Shown here one piece after another: positions 12,950 through 23,300 of a DNA stretch of 64,000 nucleotides (positions within the stretch are counted from its first letter, which is position 1; every line of letters begins with the position of its first letter). The notes under the pieces were generated by a model. That model was given only the letters and a program-made list of their open reading frames with translations, was not told the origin of the DNA and searched no databases. The stretch comes from Fratercula arctica (Eukaryota; Chordata; Aves; Charadriiformes; Alcidae), in assembly GCA_947846985.1 (NCBI GenBank), contig CANTUZ010000008.1, positions 40,442,817 through 40,506,816 of the forward strand, read 5' to 3'. Made by a program: the position numbers and the translations under genes.

Positions 12950-14489
12950 AAACTGTTAATGGAAGATCTTAGGTTGGCATTGTGGCAGCGGGACTGTGCT
13001 GCTCTCTGGCAGGATGGATTTTCTGTTGGGATGGAGGGAGATCAGGGTATTAATCCCTGCATCTGTACATCACCTTAAGCGGTATCTCCTGCCTTGCTGC
13101 GGGGGGAGACGTGCAGCCAGGGCTTGGTCCTGTGCAGTCGCGTGGTGGGGCTGATGTGAATTCCCTCGGGAATTTGCTCCCGATGGCATTCGGGGTGCCC
13201 CCTTTGGGCTCAGATCCTCAAAGCTAAGGGTTTAGCTTTCTGTTCTCTTCTATTTCTGTTCCCAAATCCCATGTTTCCCCAGGCTCTGAAGACTTTGGCT
13301 GTAGGGTCCCGTACCTACAGTCACGCCAAGGAGTAAAGGAGGGCCGAGCTTTCCCTTGCCCTCTGCTTTGCATTTACCCACCTGCACAGCGCGAGCTCTT
13401 GAACTCTTATTTTATTCTCGCTTTGATCGATGGAAATACGGGTCCATCACATGCATATAGGAACTGCAAAGAAGGGATGAGCATGCTTGGACTACTGAGG
13501 AGCGGAACCCAGGCGGAAAAAAAAAAGGAATTGTGATGGAAGGAGCAAAACACCCAATTCAAACTATCCAGCGCTGCATTGCGGGAGGAGTTCACGTTTT
13601 TGGCCAGCAGCCCACCGGAGCATTCCTGGCATAGCTGCTCTGGCCCCCGGGGTTATTTAGTTGCTTTTTGGGTCCAGGCATTTTGGCTGGCTGTGCCAGA
13701 CTCCTCTGCTTGCAGGGTCCAGCGGGGGGGATGTGAAGCCAGGTCGTGGGTGTCTGGGCACTTTGGTGGGAGTTCGAGATGCCGTGGCTTTGGGATCTTG
13801 AAGGCTGCTGAAGAGTCAGGACCCTGTCCTGAAGAAAATGCCACCCGGGCACCTCAGAGCAGGCAGAGCATCACGTCCCCTGCAGCAGCTGCCAGCCTGA
13901 GACCGTCCACGGGGATGGAACCAGGGGAAGGAGCTATCAATGACCAGCTGTCCGATGGGAGCAGCCAGGGAGGGAAAAAACCAGCCTCTATTTTTGTTGC
14001 CTTTGGCCGTCGAGGCTCAAACACTCTTTGCAAGTTTCCAAGCCTCAGCGGAGCCCCGGTGGGTGCCGGCAGCTGCCTGTGATCCTGTGTGGCCCCCACC
14101 CCGCTGCATGTGAGGCTGACAAAAGCTTTTGCGGGGAGCAGCGAAGGGCACGAAGGCAGATGGCAACTCATCCGGCTGCCGCAGCCCCGTCCCTCCTGTG
14201 GGCACTTGGGTGTAGCCCTGGGGTCCCCCTGGCTCAATCCCCGGCGGCTCAGCTCCGTGTGGATAATATGGCACGCAAAGGCTGTCGAGCCAGCCTTCTC
14301 TGGAGCCCAGCCATCAAAAAAAGCAGCCCCCCGGCCAGGGGAGGGCAGGAAACATTGCAGCTCCAACCTCCCCCCCCGCCCCCGGCAGGGCTGGCATCTG
14401 CGCTCCCCAGCGTTTGGTGGAAAATGGTTTTTCATGCCCTGCAAAAATGCTGCAATTGCAGACAGTTTGTCCGGCCCGTGAAGAATCCA

Positions 14490-14770
14490 GTCGGTAAAAT
14501 ACCCGCAACCTCCCTCCCATCCAGAACGAGAGCGAAGGTGGGTCGAGGACGCGCGCTGCATCGGCGGCTGGCATGGCCGCAAAGGGCCTGAGCGATGCTG
14601 GGGACAGTCACCGGCTGCCTGAAAAGCCGGGCAGCCGAGGTGGCAGCAGGACGGGTGCCTTCGCTGTGGAGGTTAAAGCACATCTGTAGCCCCATGGGGG
14701 CTTTAAACGGAGCCAAGAGCTGTTCAGAGGCGGACGCCGGTCACTCCTCGCTCTGACGGCGTTATTCTCC
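14490..14770. other. CpG-richer stretch
   Basis: CpG dinucleotides are visibly more frequent than in the flanks (clusters near 14521-14580, 14620-14660 and 14730-14765). It is short for a promoter CpG island and I see no convincing first exon beside it. It could equally be local GC-rich sequence. Confidence 0.35.
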
Positions 14771-16323
14771 TAATCAGAGAGCTGAGGGGTGTAAAAAAAA
14801 CCTGGCTTTTTGCAGTGCTTGGGAAAACAACCCTCATCGATTCGCACTTTGGGAAGAGACCGCCTGCATGGGGGAGCAGGATGGCCAAGCTCCCCACCAC
14901 CCCACTGGTGCTCCTCCAGCCCTGATGGAAAGGTGCAGCAAGGCTCTACCCAACCCCGAGTTATTTTTAGCATGGATTTATTTACATTAAAAAAACCCCA
15001 AAACAAGCAAACAAAAAAAAAAAAACCCAAAAAGAAAATTAAAAACCCAACTAGGACTGTGAGATTCCCCTGTCCTTGGGGGACAGGTTCGGAGCAGAAG
15101 CGTGGGGTCCTGCACCTCTTTGTGCCTCCCATCCATGTCCAGAGGATGCTCCCGGCCGTTCGGCGGGAGGGGAACACAGCTGCAGCTCTGCGAGGTCTTC
15201 CCAGAGGACGCTTTTTGACCGTGTAGAGAAAAATTGGGAAAAATAACTTCAAGTATTTTGGAGTGGGAACTTTTTTTTTTTTTTTGGGAGGGGGGGAGAG
15301 TTTCATTGGTGCAGTAAATATTTGGTCACCTAAGAGATTTCCTGCACATCGTTTGTCTTCTGATTGAATAGTCTGGCTTCGTTCCGTAGCTGTTGGCGCA
15401 TGCGGCCAGTTTTCCCTTATGGGTCAAAAAGGAGCAAACTCAGCCGTACACCTTAATATTTCCGTGCCATCTTAGAGGTGGGCTTCTGCACAGATACAGT
15501 AAATCTTGGGGGAATGCAGCAAGCAGGGAGGTCTTAAAGTTTGCCGTGTTTGCTGTAGCAGAGCCTCCTTCAAACGTGACAACCAACTGCGAGCAAAAAT
15601 CTTGCCTTACCGAGTCTGAAATCACTTAATCGCTGCAAGCAGCGTAAAGCTTGAAGGGGGAAAAAGACCAAACCCTCAACCCAAACGCTCCAGGGATCTT
15701 TGGGCAAGCAGCTGGACGTAAGAGCTGCAGAAGGACGTTTGCATTTGAAACCTCACCTGGTTATTTTACCCAGTGACATAATTTGGGCGAATGAGATATG
15801 TACCCCTCTCTGTAAACGCTCAACGCTCGGCTATTCGGACTATGAGGACACGGCTTTAAATGCGGAAGATAACAAAGACTTCCAAGGAGATCACAGCGAA
15901 TGCATTTGAAAAATTGCCCATCACTTGCAAAACCAAAAACTTCTCTTGAGTCACCTTTAAAAAGAGGAGGAAGGCTGTTAGATACCTTCTTCACCTCCCC
16001 GCAGCCTGATAGCGTGCTCCCCTTCGTGCTCTACGCAGCAATAGCAAACCCGTAGCATGTGAATTAAACGCCAGAGATATTTTGAGAGAAAAATCCCAGC
16101 AGCAAACATCTGTTCCTGAGTTTCCCGTGGCCAGAAGGGATAGGTCAGGCTTAGCTGGAGCCTAAGTGCCTTTTGCAGCCTGCTCCTCCGCGCGGCTCTG
16201 CACAAGCTCAGCGCTGAGGGGGCGGATGGGCTGCGCTCTTCAACTTAAACACCCGCAGGAGCTCTGCCAGGATCCGCGCGTGGGGTTTTGAGCTAAAGCA
16301 AACGACAGGTTCTGGAGCAGACT

Positions 16324-16378
16324 TTGAGAAGTGGGTGGCTTGAGAAGTGAGTGGCTTGAGAAGTGAATGGCTTGAGAG
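16324..16378 (+). repeat. 16-bp tandem repeat, 3.4 copies, at the CR1 5' edge
   Basis: Three units TTGAGAAGTGNRTGGC occupy 16324-16339, 16340-16355 and 16356-16371, followed by a partial TTGAGAG. The units differ at two positions. The last unit runs into CR1 sequence ('GAATGGCTTGAGAGCAGCC' is close to the CR1 reading), so the array looks like a local expansion of CR1 DNA at or near the insertion breakpoint. Confidence 0.9.
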
Positions 16379-16995
16379 CAGCCCTGAGGAGAAGGACTTG
16401 GGGGTGCTGGTGGATGAGAAGCTCAACACGAGCAGGCAATGCGCACTTGCAGCCCAGAAAGCCAACCGCATCCTGGGCTGCATCAGGAGAAGCGTGGCCA
16501 GCAGGTCAAGGGAGGTGATTCTCCCCCTCTGCTCTGCTCTGGTGAGACCCCACCTGGAGCCCTGTGTCCAGCTCTGGGGTCCTCAGCACAAGAAGGACAT
16601 GGAGCTGTTGGAATGGGTCCAGAGGAGGGCCACAAAGATGATGAGAGGGCTGGAGACCCTCTGCTGTGATGACAGGCTGAGACAGTTGGGGTTGTTCAGC
16701 CTGGAGGAAAGAAGGCTCTGGGGAGACCTTATAGTGGCTTTCCAGTACCTGAAGGGGCTGCAGGAGAGATGGAGAGGGGCTCTTTATCAGGGAGTGTAAT
16801 GATAGAACACGGTGGCTAATGGCTTTAAATTGAAAGAGGGGAGATTTAGATTGGATATCAGGAAGAAATTCTTTACTGTGAGGGTGGTGAGCCCCTGGCC
16901 CAGGTTGCCCAGAGAAGCTGTGGCTGCCCCATCCCTGGAGGTGTCCAAGGCCAGGTTGGACGGGGCTTTGAGCAACCTGGGCTGGTGGGAGGTGT
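16376..16995 (+). pseudogene. CR1 ORF2 C-terminal remnant with frameshifts
   Basis: Recognisable CR1 RT C-terminal protein: [40 protein letters not shown], then '[22 protein letters not shown]', and after the break [20 protein letters not shown] and LPREAVAAPSLEVSKARLD. Near 16790 the frame slips: the expected ECxDRTR segment is present but in the next frame (ECNDRTR, about 16792-16812), while the original frame meets TAA TGA TAG in a row at 16797-16805. A second compensating slip near 16815 restores the first frame. The RT catalytic motif and everything upstream are missing. It cannot encode a functional enzyme. Confidence 0.9.
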
Positions 16996-17071
16996 CCCTG
17001 CCCAGGGCAGGGGGGTGGAACCGGATGATCTTTAAGGTCCCTTCGAACCCGAACCATTCTGTGATTCTGTG

Positions 17072-18794
17072 AATAAGTAAGTTTCCACCCCAATGTCTGC
17101 CTTTACGTTTAAGTTGAAGATGATGTGCGGAAATGGTACGTTACTGTGCACAACACTCGCCATCAGGAGGAAATAACTACCTGTCCCTACCCAGCTTCCA
17201 GGCTTGGTTTTAATGGAGCCTCTTTGGGGAGGTCAAAAACTCCCCGTCAGAGAGATTATTACGGGATAAATCAGAGTAGCTCCAAGCAAACAGCTTTTTT
17301 TCCGTTAGCCAGGGCACAGCAGAGAGACCGGGTGTCAGGCGCCGCGTCCTGCCTCGTCTGTGAGGGAAGGTGAAGGAAGAGTGCACCGAAGCACACGTCT
17401 GCTCTGGGAAACTGTAGAGGGGACAGATTTGAAACAAAAAAAAAAAAAAAAAAAAAGAAAAAACGGTTTTCAGCTCGATTGAAGGGAATGATTTACTGGA
17501 AAATGAGCACTGGATGTAAACTTCTCTCCCATCCGCCCTGTCTATAAAGCGATTGTTCACATGCTCATCTTTGGGAAGGTTTTACGAGAATATGTTGCAG
17601 CCTGGGCTTTGCTCACGAGTCCTTCACTGCGAGGATGATCGGCATCCTTTCCTCCCCAAGAAATTAGCGGGGGAAGAGGAACAAAAATTCCTCGGTCCCT
17701 GGAGAAGCCAGGGCTGTGCCGCACCGTTGGTCCCAGCCCTGCGGCGTCATGAGTCCCTTTTTGGGGGGATCTGAGACAAGGGGATCTGAGACAGAGCATC
17801 GTGCTCAAGTGGATAGATGCCTTTATCTGGGGATGAATTATCCATTTTAAGGGGTCATTTGGGCTGGGATTCAGGAAAAAGCGATTTGCCCCGTCTCTGC
17901 CTGGCTGATTGCTGGCAATAAAGCTTCTGCCGTGAGGATGCACTTTGCTTTAGGCACGACCGAGGTGGTCTGGTTGGAGCCGCAAAACTGCTCGCTGCTG
18001 CTGAGAGGTGCTGGTTTCTCTGGGAAATCTGGGGTTATGCCCTGGTCCTCGGGGAACGTAACCTAAATTGGAAGAGGAATAAACTGGAAGAACAATAAAA
18101 GCGAGGGAATGGAGCGTAGGATAAACAGAGCAAGAACCATGCGTAATGTTTCCCTCAATCTAGGTCTGAAAGACATCTAAATATAACCAATACTGAAAAC
18201 TTTAATCCCGTTCAGTATAAACAACAACAAAGTAATTTTTTTTTCCTGCCTGGCAGAGAAATAGGAAAAAATTCCTTTCGTATCCCACAAGCAAATTGAG
18301 GACAGGATGAAACTCTGCCCCACGCGGTGGCATGGCCCTTCTTAACCTTTCGAGATGCTCGGGGCGGAGGCTGGACACGGCCCCATTGAGCTCGGTTTCC
18401 CAGTTCACACCGCTTCGCCTGGGATGCAGCTGGGAACATCCGAGCATCTGCAGAGCTGCTCTTGCCAGCACGGCCTTGAAGGAGCACAAAACCAAACCCA
18501 CCCTATATCTTTAGCAGACCCTTTTTAAGGCTGCAGCTCAAGCCAGAGTTTTCCCCCTTATCGAGGAGCATGGGGCTGAGGAAATTTGTAGCGATAACAT
18601 CTGACTGCTCCGATCATCTGTAAAATTTTTAACTGTGTGGTTGTCCGTGAGAACAGGAAAGACCCTGTGTTGGCTCGGGGTTATAATAAAGCGGGGGGAC
18701 GTGTGTTGATATCTTGAGGAGGGCAGTGGAGGTAGAGCAGGGGACCAGGATGGGCAGCCAAAACCACAGAGGGAACGGAGCCCTCCCAGGTGGG
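17072..18794. other. Unique non-coding sequence
   Basis: No gene supported. It holds A21 at 17436-17456 and a 14-bp unit (GGGGATCTGAGACA) repeated at 17765-17778 and 17780-17793. No repeat family is recognised between the two CR1-related pieces. Confidence 0.7.
17436..17456. repeat. Poly-A tract (21 bp)
   Basis: Uninterrupted A run; no recognisable retroposon lies upstream of it. Confidence 0.95.
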
Positions 18795-19062
18795 ACTGGA
18801 AATGTTGGGGCTGCTCAGGCTGGAGGGGGTGATGGAGGTTTGCAAAATCGTGATGGCCTCAGGAAAAGCGAACAGGGGAACATTGCTTCCTCGATGGATG
18901 CATGCAGGAGCTGGGGCTGCTGGAGGGGAAGGGCAGCAGAGAGAGGCTGGGGCTCATGGACCACCCAAACCAGCATCTCCTATTGCTGTGGGAGACTGAG
19001 CACTGGCCAAGGTGGGTCCTTGGGCTGGCAGAGACCAGCAGGGTATTTCCCGCGTTGTTAAG
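18795..19062 (+). mobile_element. Ancient CR1/L3-like LINE 3' end
   Basis: The translated phrase LGLLRLEGVMEVCKIVMASGKANRG follows the pattern of old amniote CR1/L3-type elements ('...GLFSLE...VYKIM.G.EKVNRE'). The 3' part (18990-19050: GGGAGACTGAGC... then GGTCCTTGGGCTGGCAGAGACCAGCAGGGTATTTC) follows the characteristic tail 'GGATACTGGGCTAGATGGACC..TTGGTCTGACCCAGCAGGGCATTTCTTATG'. The segment between appears shortened. It is much more diverged than the copies at 9.1 and 16.3 kb, so probably an old insertion. Upstream limits are uncertain and may reach about 18720. Confidence 0.65.
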
Positions 19063-19702
19063 TCCTCAAGCTTGAGATGGCTTCTATCTTTTTGAATGCC
19101 AAAGTTCTTAGCACTAATTTTCCAAACCTTGATGGTTCTTCTTGTTTTAAAAGCCTACCATGAAGCCCTGCAAGGTATTCATGGTACCATGCCATGGCCA
19201 GGTAGTCTCCCAGTATTATATATGGGGAAGCAGAGACAGAGGCTTCCCCAGGCACTAATTCCCCTGAACAAAGCCTTTCTCTGCATATCCCTACTGACCC
19301 AGCTCACTAATTGTGGTAGGACATTGACTGACAAAATGCCTCCCAGCCTCCATCCTCTTCCTCATCCTGCCACCCCTGAGGCATTGAGCTGCTTATTCCC
19401 AAACTCTCTGCTATGGGGCTGGGCTCTGTGACCCCAGTCAATAACGGGGTGTAGGTCCTCCTCACGCAATCGGTGACTTTGGGTATCAACGTTCAACATG
19501 TTGCCCATCTGTAGAGGGTCCAACGGCAGGTCCCCAGGGCTGAGCCTGGTTGACTCATCGTAAATGCAGAGAAGAGGGGATGATTTGCAGGGAGGAATTC
19601 AGCAGACAGCTAACCCACAGTAAAGGTTAAACTCCTCGTGCTGTGTGGTTAATAAAAACTCCCTTGACAGGCAATGCTTAAAAATGAATCCGATTAGATT
19701 GT
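19063..19702. other. Unique sequence between LINE remnant and LTR
   Basis: No gene. It contains a perfect 12-bp palindrome CATGGTACCATG at 19180-19191 followed directly by GCCATGGC. A short phrase near 19213-19245 (ATGGGGAAGCAGAGACAGAGG) vaguely resembles MIR antisense sequence, but is too short to call. Confidence 0.65.
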
Positions 19703-20350
19703 TGTCCTGGTTTGAGCGACACGGGATTAATTTCTCTTTCGGTAATTTTACTTTTCGGTAAGGTCTCTTCTAATGCTAGGGAAAACTGCATTTTTAGAAG
19801 ACTTTAGTGTCTGAATTTGTAAAAATATTTACTTTCTAGCCAGCTATGGTATGTGCGTTTCAAGGTCTCAGTGTTTTTGAGCTCACCAGGTGCGGGGATG
19901 AGGAGGAGCGAGACCCGGGCACTTGACCAGAGCTGGCCAACAGGGTTATTTCATACCATGAATGTCACATTCAAGATAAGTTAGAAAGTTTTCCGAGGAG
20001 TTCTCTCTCTCCCTTGATGGCGGAGGTCCAGAGAACTCCTTGTCCCGGTGCCGGAGCCCTGAGCCCTTCCCTTCCTCCTGAAGCCGCAGCGCTCAGTGTC
20101 CCACATTGGCTGTCCCCTGCTGGGAGTGCACGGCTTCCTGCTGAGGGAATGGGCTGAATATAATCCTGTATATTTTATATTGGTATCGTGATCAATATTG
20201 GTTCTTTACTATTATTAATGTTAATTATTTAGTGTTGTTCTATTAAATCTGTTTATATTCCAACCCTCGGGTTTCCCTGTTTTTCCCTGATTCCCCGTCC
20301 TGGGCAGGGAGGGGTCATTGGGTGATAGAATAATTGTCTAAACGCAATAA
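19703..20350 (+). mobile_element. Solo LTR of an avian ERVL-type endogenous retrovirus
   Basis: The left end TGTCCTGGTTTGAGCGACAC, the internal phrases CCAGGTGCGGGGATGAGGAG and TTATTTCATACCATGAATGT, and the right-hand pattern 'ATTAAATCTGTTTATATTCCAACCC...GGGTTTCCCTG' follow, in order, the layout of a common avian ERVL LTR family. No primer-binding site, gag, pol or env sequence flanks it, so it is a solo LTR left by recombination between two LTRs. The right end is uncertain. ATTGT stands just before the element (19698-19702) and again at 20351-20355, a possible 5-bp target duplication, but the element would then end in AATAA instead of the canonical CA. A CA end at 20346 is the alternative. 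The copy is well diverged. Confidence 0.85.
20242..20247 (+). promoter_or_regulatory. Polyadenylation hexamer ATTAAA inside the LTR
   Basis: ATTAAA lies about 100 bp from the right end of the LTR, where related LTRs carry their polyadenylation signal. It is followed by T/G-rich sequence. Present-day use is unknown. Confidence 0.5.
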
Positions 20351-23300
20351 ATTGTTGTGGATTCTTCAAACTGCAACAATTGTAAAGACTAAGAACTAAT
20401 GTGATACAGCAGAAATTTGGGGGCAGAGAAGCAGCTCCTTAGCAGGTAAAAATGGGGGTGGAATAATAAGAGTTTCCACCTGAAACCTTTTTCTCCTCTC
20501 ATCTCAAAAGTTTTGGCTTTTGCAATAGCCTTCCTCCTCTAAGGCTAAAGGAGCCGCCGGCAGAAGCCTGCGACCTGCTGTGGAGCCAGCTGGGTAAAGA
20601 AATCCCTAAAACACGAGTGCAGGAATTCAAGGGTCTTTTCGTGTCATCTATTTCTGATGTCGCAGAGCTGGCGGTGGGAACGCTACCTTGATATTTCCGG
20701 CGTATCTGGAGTGGGGAGGAAAGTGTTTGGGAACAGATGAACTGCTGCTGTAAAATACAGAACATCGTGAACGAATCACGTTTGCAATAATGCAGATGCT
20801 GGTGCGTTAATAACGTTGGAATAAATTTACAACGCATGTAAACTCCTCATTCCAGCAGGATGAATTCAGGCTTGGAATTAACTACCAGGTAGAGATAAAG
20901 AGCCAACGGCCACACATAGGCTGATCCTTGCTGTGCAATGCACAGTTGTGGGTTTGTTCTGCCGTGGGCTGCATTTCATGTAGGTCGATTGCTTAAAATA
21001 GATTTGGCTACTCGGTAGGAGAAAAATTCCCACTTGTAGGCAAGAAAGCTAATAGCAAGCTTCTGGGAATCAGGAAGCAACCTTCCTGGAAGAGTGGAGT
21101 AAGTCAGTTTGTATCCCAAAAGCGCGCATCCCCTTAGGTCTGGGTCTGAAGGAGCCGCTACTGGGGATGGTTAGAGGCAAGAGGTTTACAGTGGCACGGT
21201 TCTGGGGGGGCGAAAGAGCAGTAGATGGATGGCAAAGTGGGAGTTTTTCCAAATATGTGGCCAAGACGCTAAGGATAAACAGTGTTAACAAAGCAGTGAC
21301 TAAACAAAGGATGTCAATATGACCTGATTTCTATCAGTATTCACCAGTATTGTGTCAGTTCCCTGCCATGTGGCCGTGGTTTCCTGTTTATACACCGCTC
21401 GCAGAAGAGATAGTCACAACAAAAACTGTAGCAATTGGCGCCTGTAATTTATCTTATTTCTAGGGCTAAAACCAGTCCCCATTTCTGCAGTAGTGATGGA
21501 GTGGTGGAGCTCTCGCCGCCCGCTGTGATTGAGCACGGGTGATACCCGTCAGTTCTGAATCCCAGGTCCCATCGTCTAGCCACATCTTGTTAGGCTCTGA
21601 AGTCATTCAGCTAATCTAAACAAGGGAGAAAGTGTCATAACGCTTACAAGAAAAAAATACAATAAATTAATTCTCCGTCATTTTTGTAGCTTCTTGTTTG
21701 ACATCTGATGACAGGCGTCTCTGGAGTCAATCTTAGGAACATATGTACAAAGCTGTTTAAGGGGAAATTCTGCCTTATCATCTATAATAATTTATACTCC
21801 CAAAGCTGCTTATCTTGTGCTGACTGGTGGGACCCCTGTGTGCAAGCTGAGCTTCTGTAATTAACCTTCTTCCAGAAGACAGATACTTTCGGTACCTCCT
21901 TTGGTGCTCTTGACGGGAGAAAGTTGTATCAATCAGTCATCTCTCCCCTCTCCCAGCACGGCACGAGGGAATCTGCACAGGTCTTTGAATTCCCTACTGA
22001 AAGAAAGTGAAAACCTCACGTAGTTTTGGCAGAGGAGACTTTACAAAAAGAAAGAAGAGAGTCTTTGTGGGATTATGGTGATGCAAGGGCTCTCAGAAAC
22101 ACCCAGCCCAAAACTACGCTACCCCTGCCAAGGTTGGTAGGACTTGTGGGGATGACCATGAAGGAGTGACGTTGCTTTTAAGGTGGTATCCCACGAAACC
22201 AGCTGCTCTGGATCTGGTAGTTGCTCTGTATTTACTAACCCTCAGCGGAGTCCTTATTGCATGAACCTCTCCGGACCCCACAGCGTGACCACCATGCATT
22301 GGAAGTGTTTAGTGCTGAGAGACGTAATGAGACATGTGGCGTTAGACGCTCCCCAGACCCTTCCCGGCTCTGCAGCCGATCTGTCTCCTCCACCTGCACA
22401 TGAGTTGCACAATCCCTCCCGCGTGCACCTTCCCCGTGCAGGAATCACCAGGGGAGGGTTATGTGCTTAACGGCTCCTCTTTTTGGCTTTTAATGTCTGG
22501 CAGCTGAATGACATAGGTGATGAACTGAAGATGTTACAGAAAGGGAACGGTCACAAAACTTGCTTTTAAAAAAAATAAGAAGAGATTGTCATATGGGTCC
22601 CTTTCTTGAAAATGAGAACTGCCACAAAGTTTGGCCATGCTTTCATTGGAGCGACGAAGGGCAAAATAAGCAAAGATGAATCTATTTTACTTCTAAAAAA
22701 TTGGGTTACTTGATGAGAACTGCAGTTAATTTTTTTTTACATAGTCCATGTTTTGTTTACCTTTGTGTCAATCTAGTCAGGATTTTGACTCTATTTTAGT
22801 GGCATATGAAGAATTTCCTGTTTGTTCATATTTTAAGGAACTTGATGAGTATTTCCATATAAAGAAGAAGGTCTGAAAGAGAGGGTTTGTGTCGGGAAGA
22901 ACAGTTTGCATTTTCCAGGATGCCCTGAGATGGTGCTACGCACTTAACCACAGAAACGTTGGCTTGTGGAAGTGCTGGTGGCCAGACATGGAGGCAGGCC
23001 AAGTGATGCTCTCTCAGCTGAAGCATCCACGCTGCCGTTCATCTGAACACGAAAAAAATCAAACCTTGTCCCTGCCAAGTGGTTTTAATACGGTGGTGTC
23101 ATCAATCCATACGGCAAACAATTAGCATTGTGGCATTGCGAGGCGTGGCTTTGACAGGGTCACTTATGAAAGGCTAAATCCAGAGAGAAGAAAGCAGTAG
23201 AGCTGTCAAGCCACCCCAGTTCCTGTTTGTTCCAAAATTAGAGCCAAGGTTATGGCTTGGACAATGGATTAACTAATATGTTGCAGGCACAGAAAGCCCT

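Larger units (their letters stand above)
10022..16323. other. Unique non-coding sequence with homopolymer tracts
   Basis: No exon or gene family is recognised. It contains C13A11 at 12346-12369, G11 at 12939-12949, a T/G tract near 15271-15297 and a CpG-richer stretch at about 14490-14770. Long frames on both strands around 13.6-14.7 kb overlap each other in GC-rich sequence and match nothing I know, so I treat them as chance frames. Confidence 0.7.
16324..17071 (+). mobile_element. CR1 LINE copy 2, 5'-truncated
   Basis: This is the last ~0.75 kb of a CR1 element on the plus strand. It comprises the RT C-terminal region from the '[13 protein letters not shown]' motif onward and a short 3' UTR with the CR1 phrase GATGATCTTTAAGGTCCCTTC, ending in two ATTCTGTG octamers (17056-17071). 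It belongs to a different CR1 lineage from copy 1: the 3' UTR has the 'GGTGTCCCTGCCCAGGGCAGG' type of sequence instead of copy 1's TG-rich UTR, and the octamer is ATTCTGTG. It has no poly-A tail. The 5' edge carries the 16-bp tandem expansion. Confidence 0.95.

Noticed and set aside
13579..14716. Long open frames on both strands (up to 242 codons)
   Set aside because: They overlap each other in GC-rich DNA where stops are rare, show no family features and no exon-like boundaries, and are rich in low-complexity Pro/Gly/Ser/Arg.
19703..20350. A full endogenous provirus
   Set aside because: No second LTR, primer-binding site or retroviral coding sequence is found on either side; only a solo LTR is supported.
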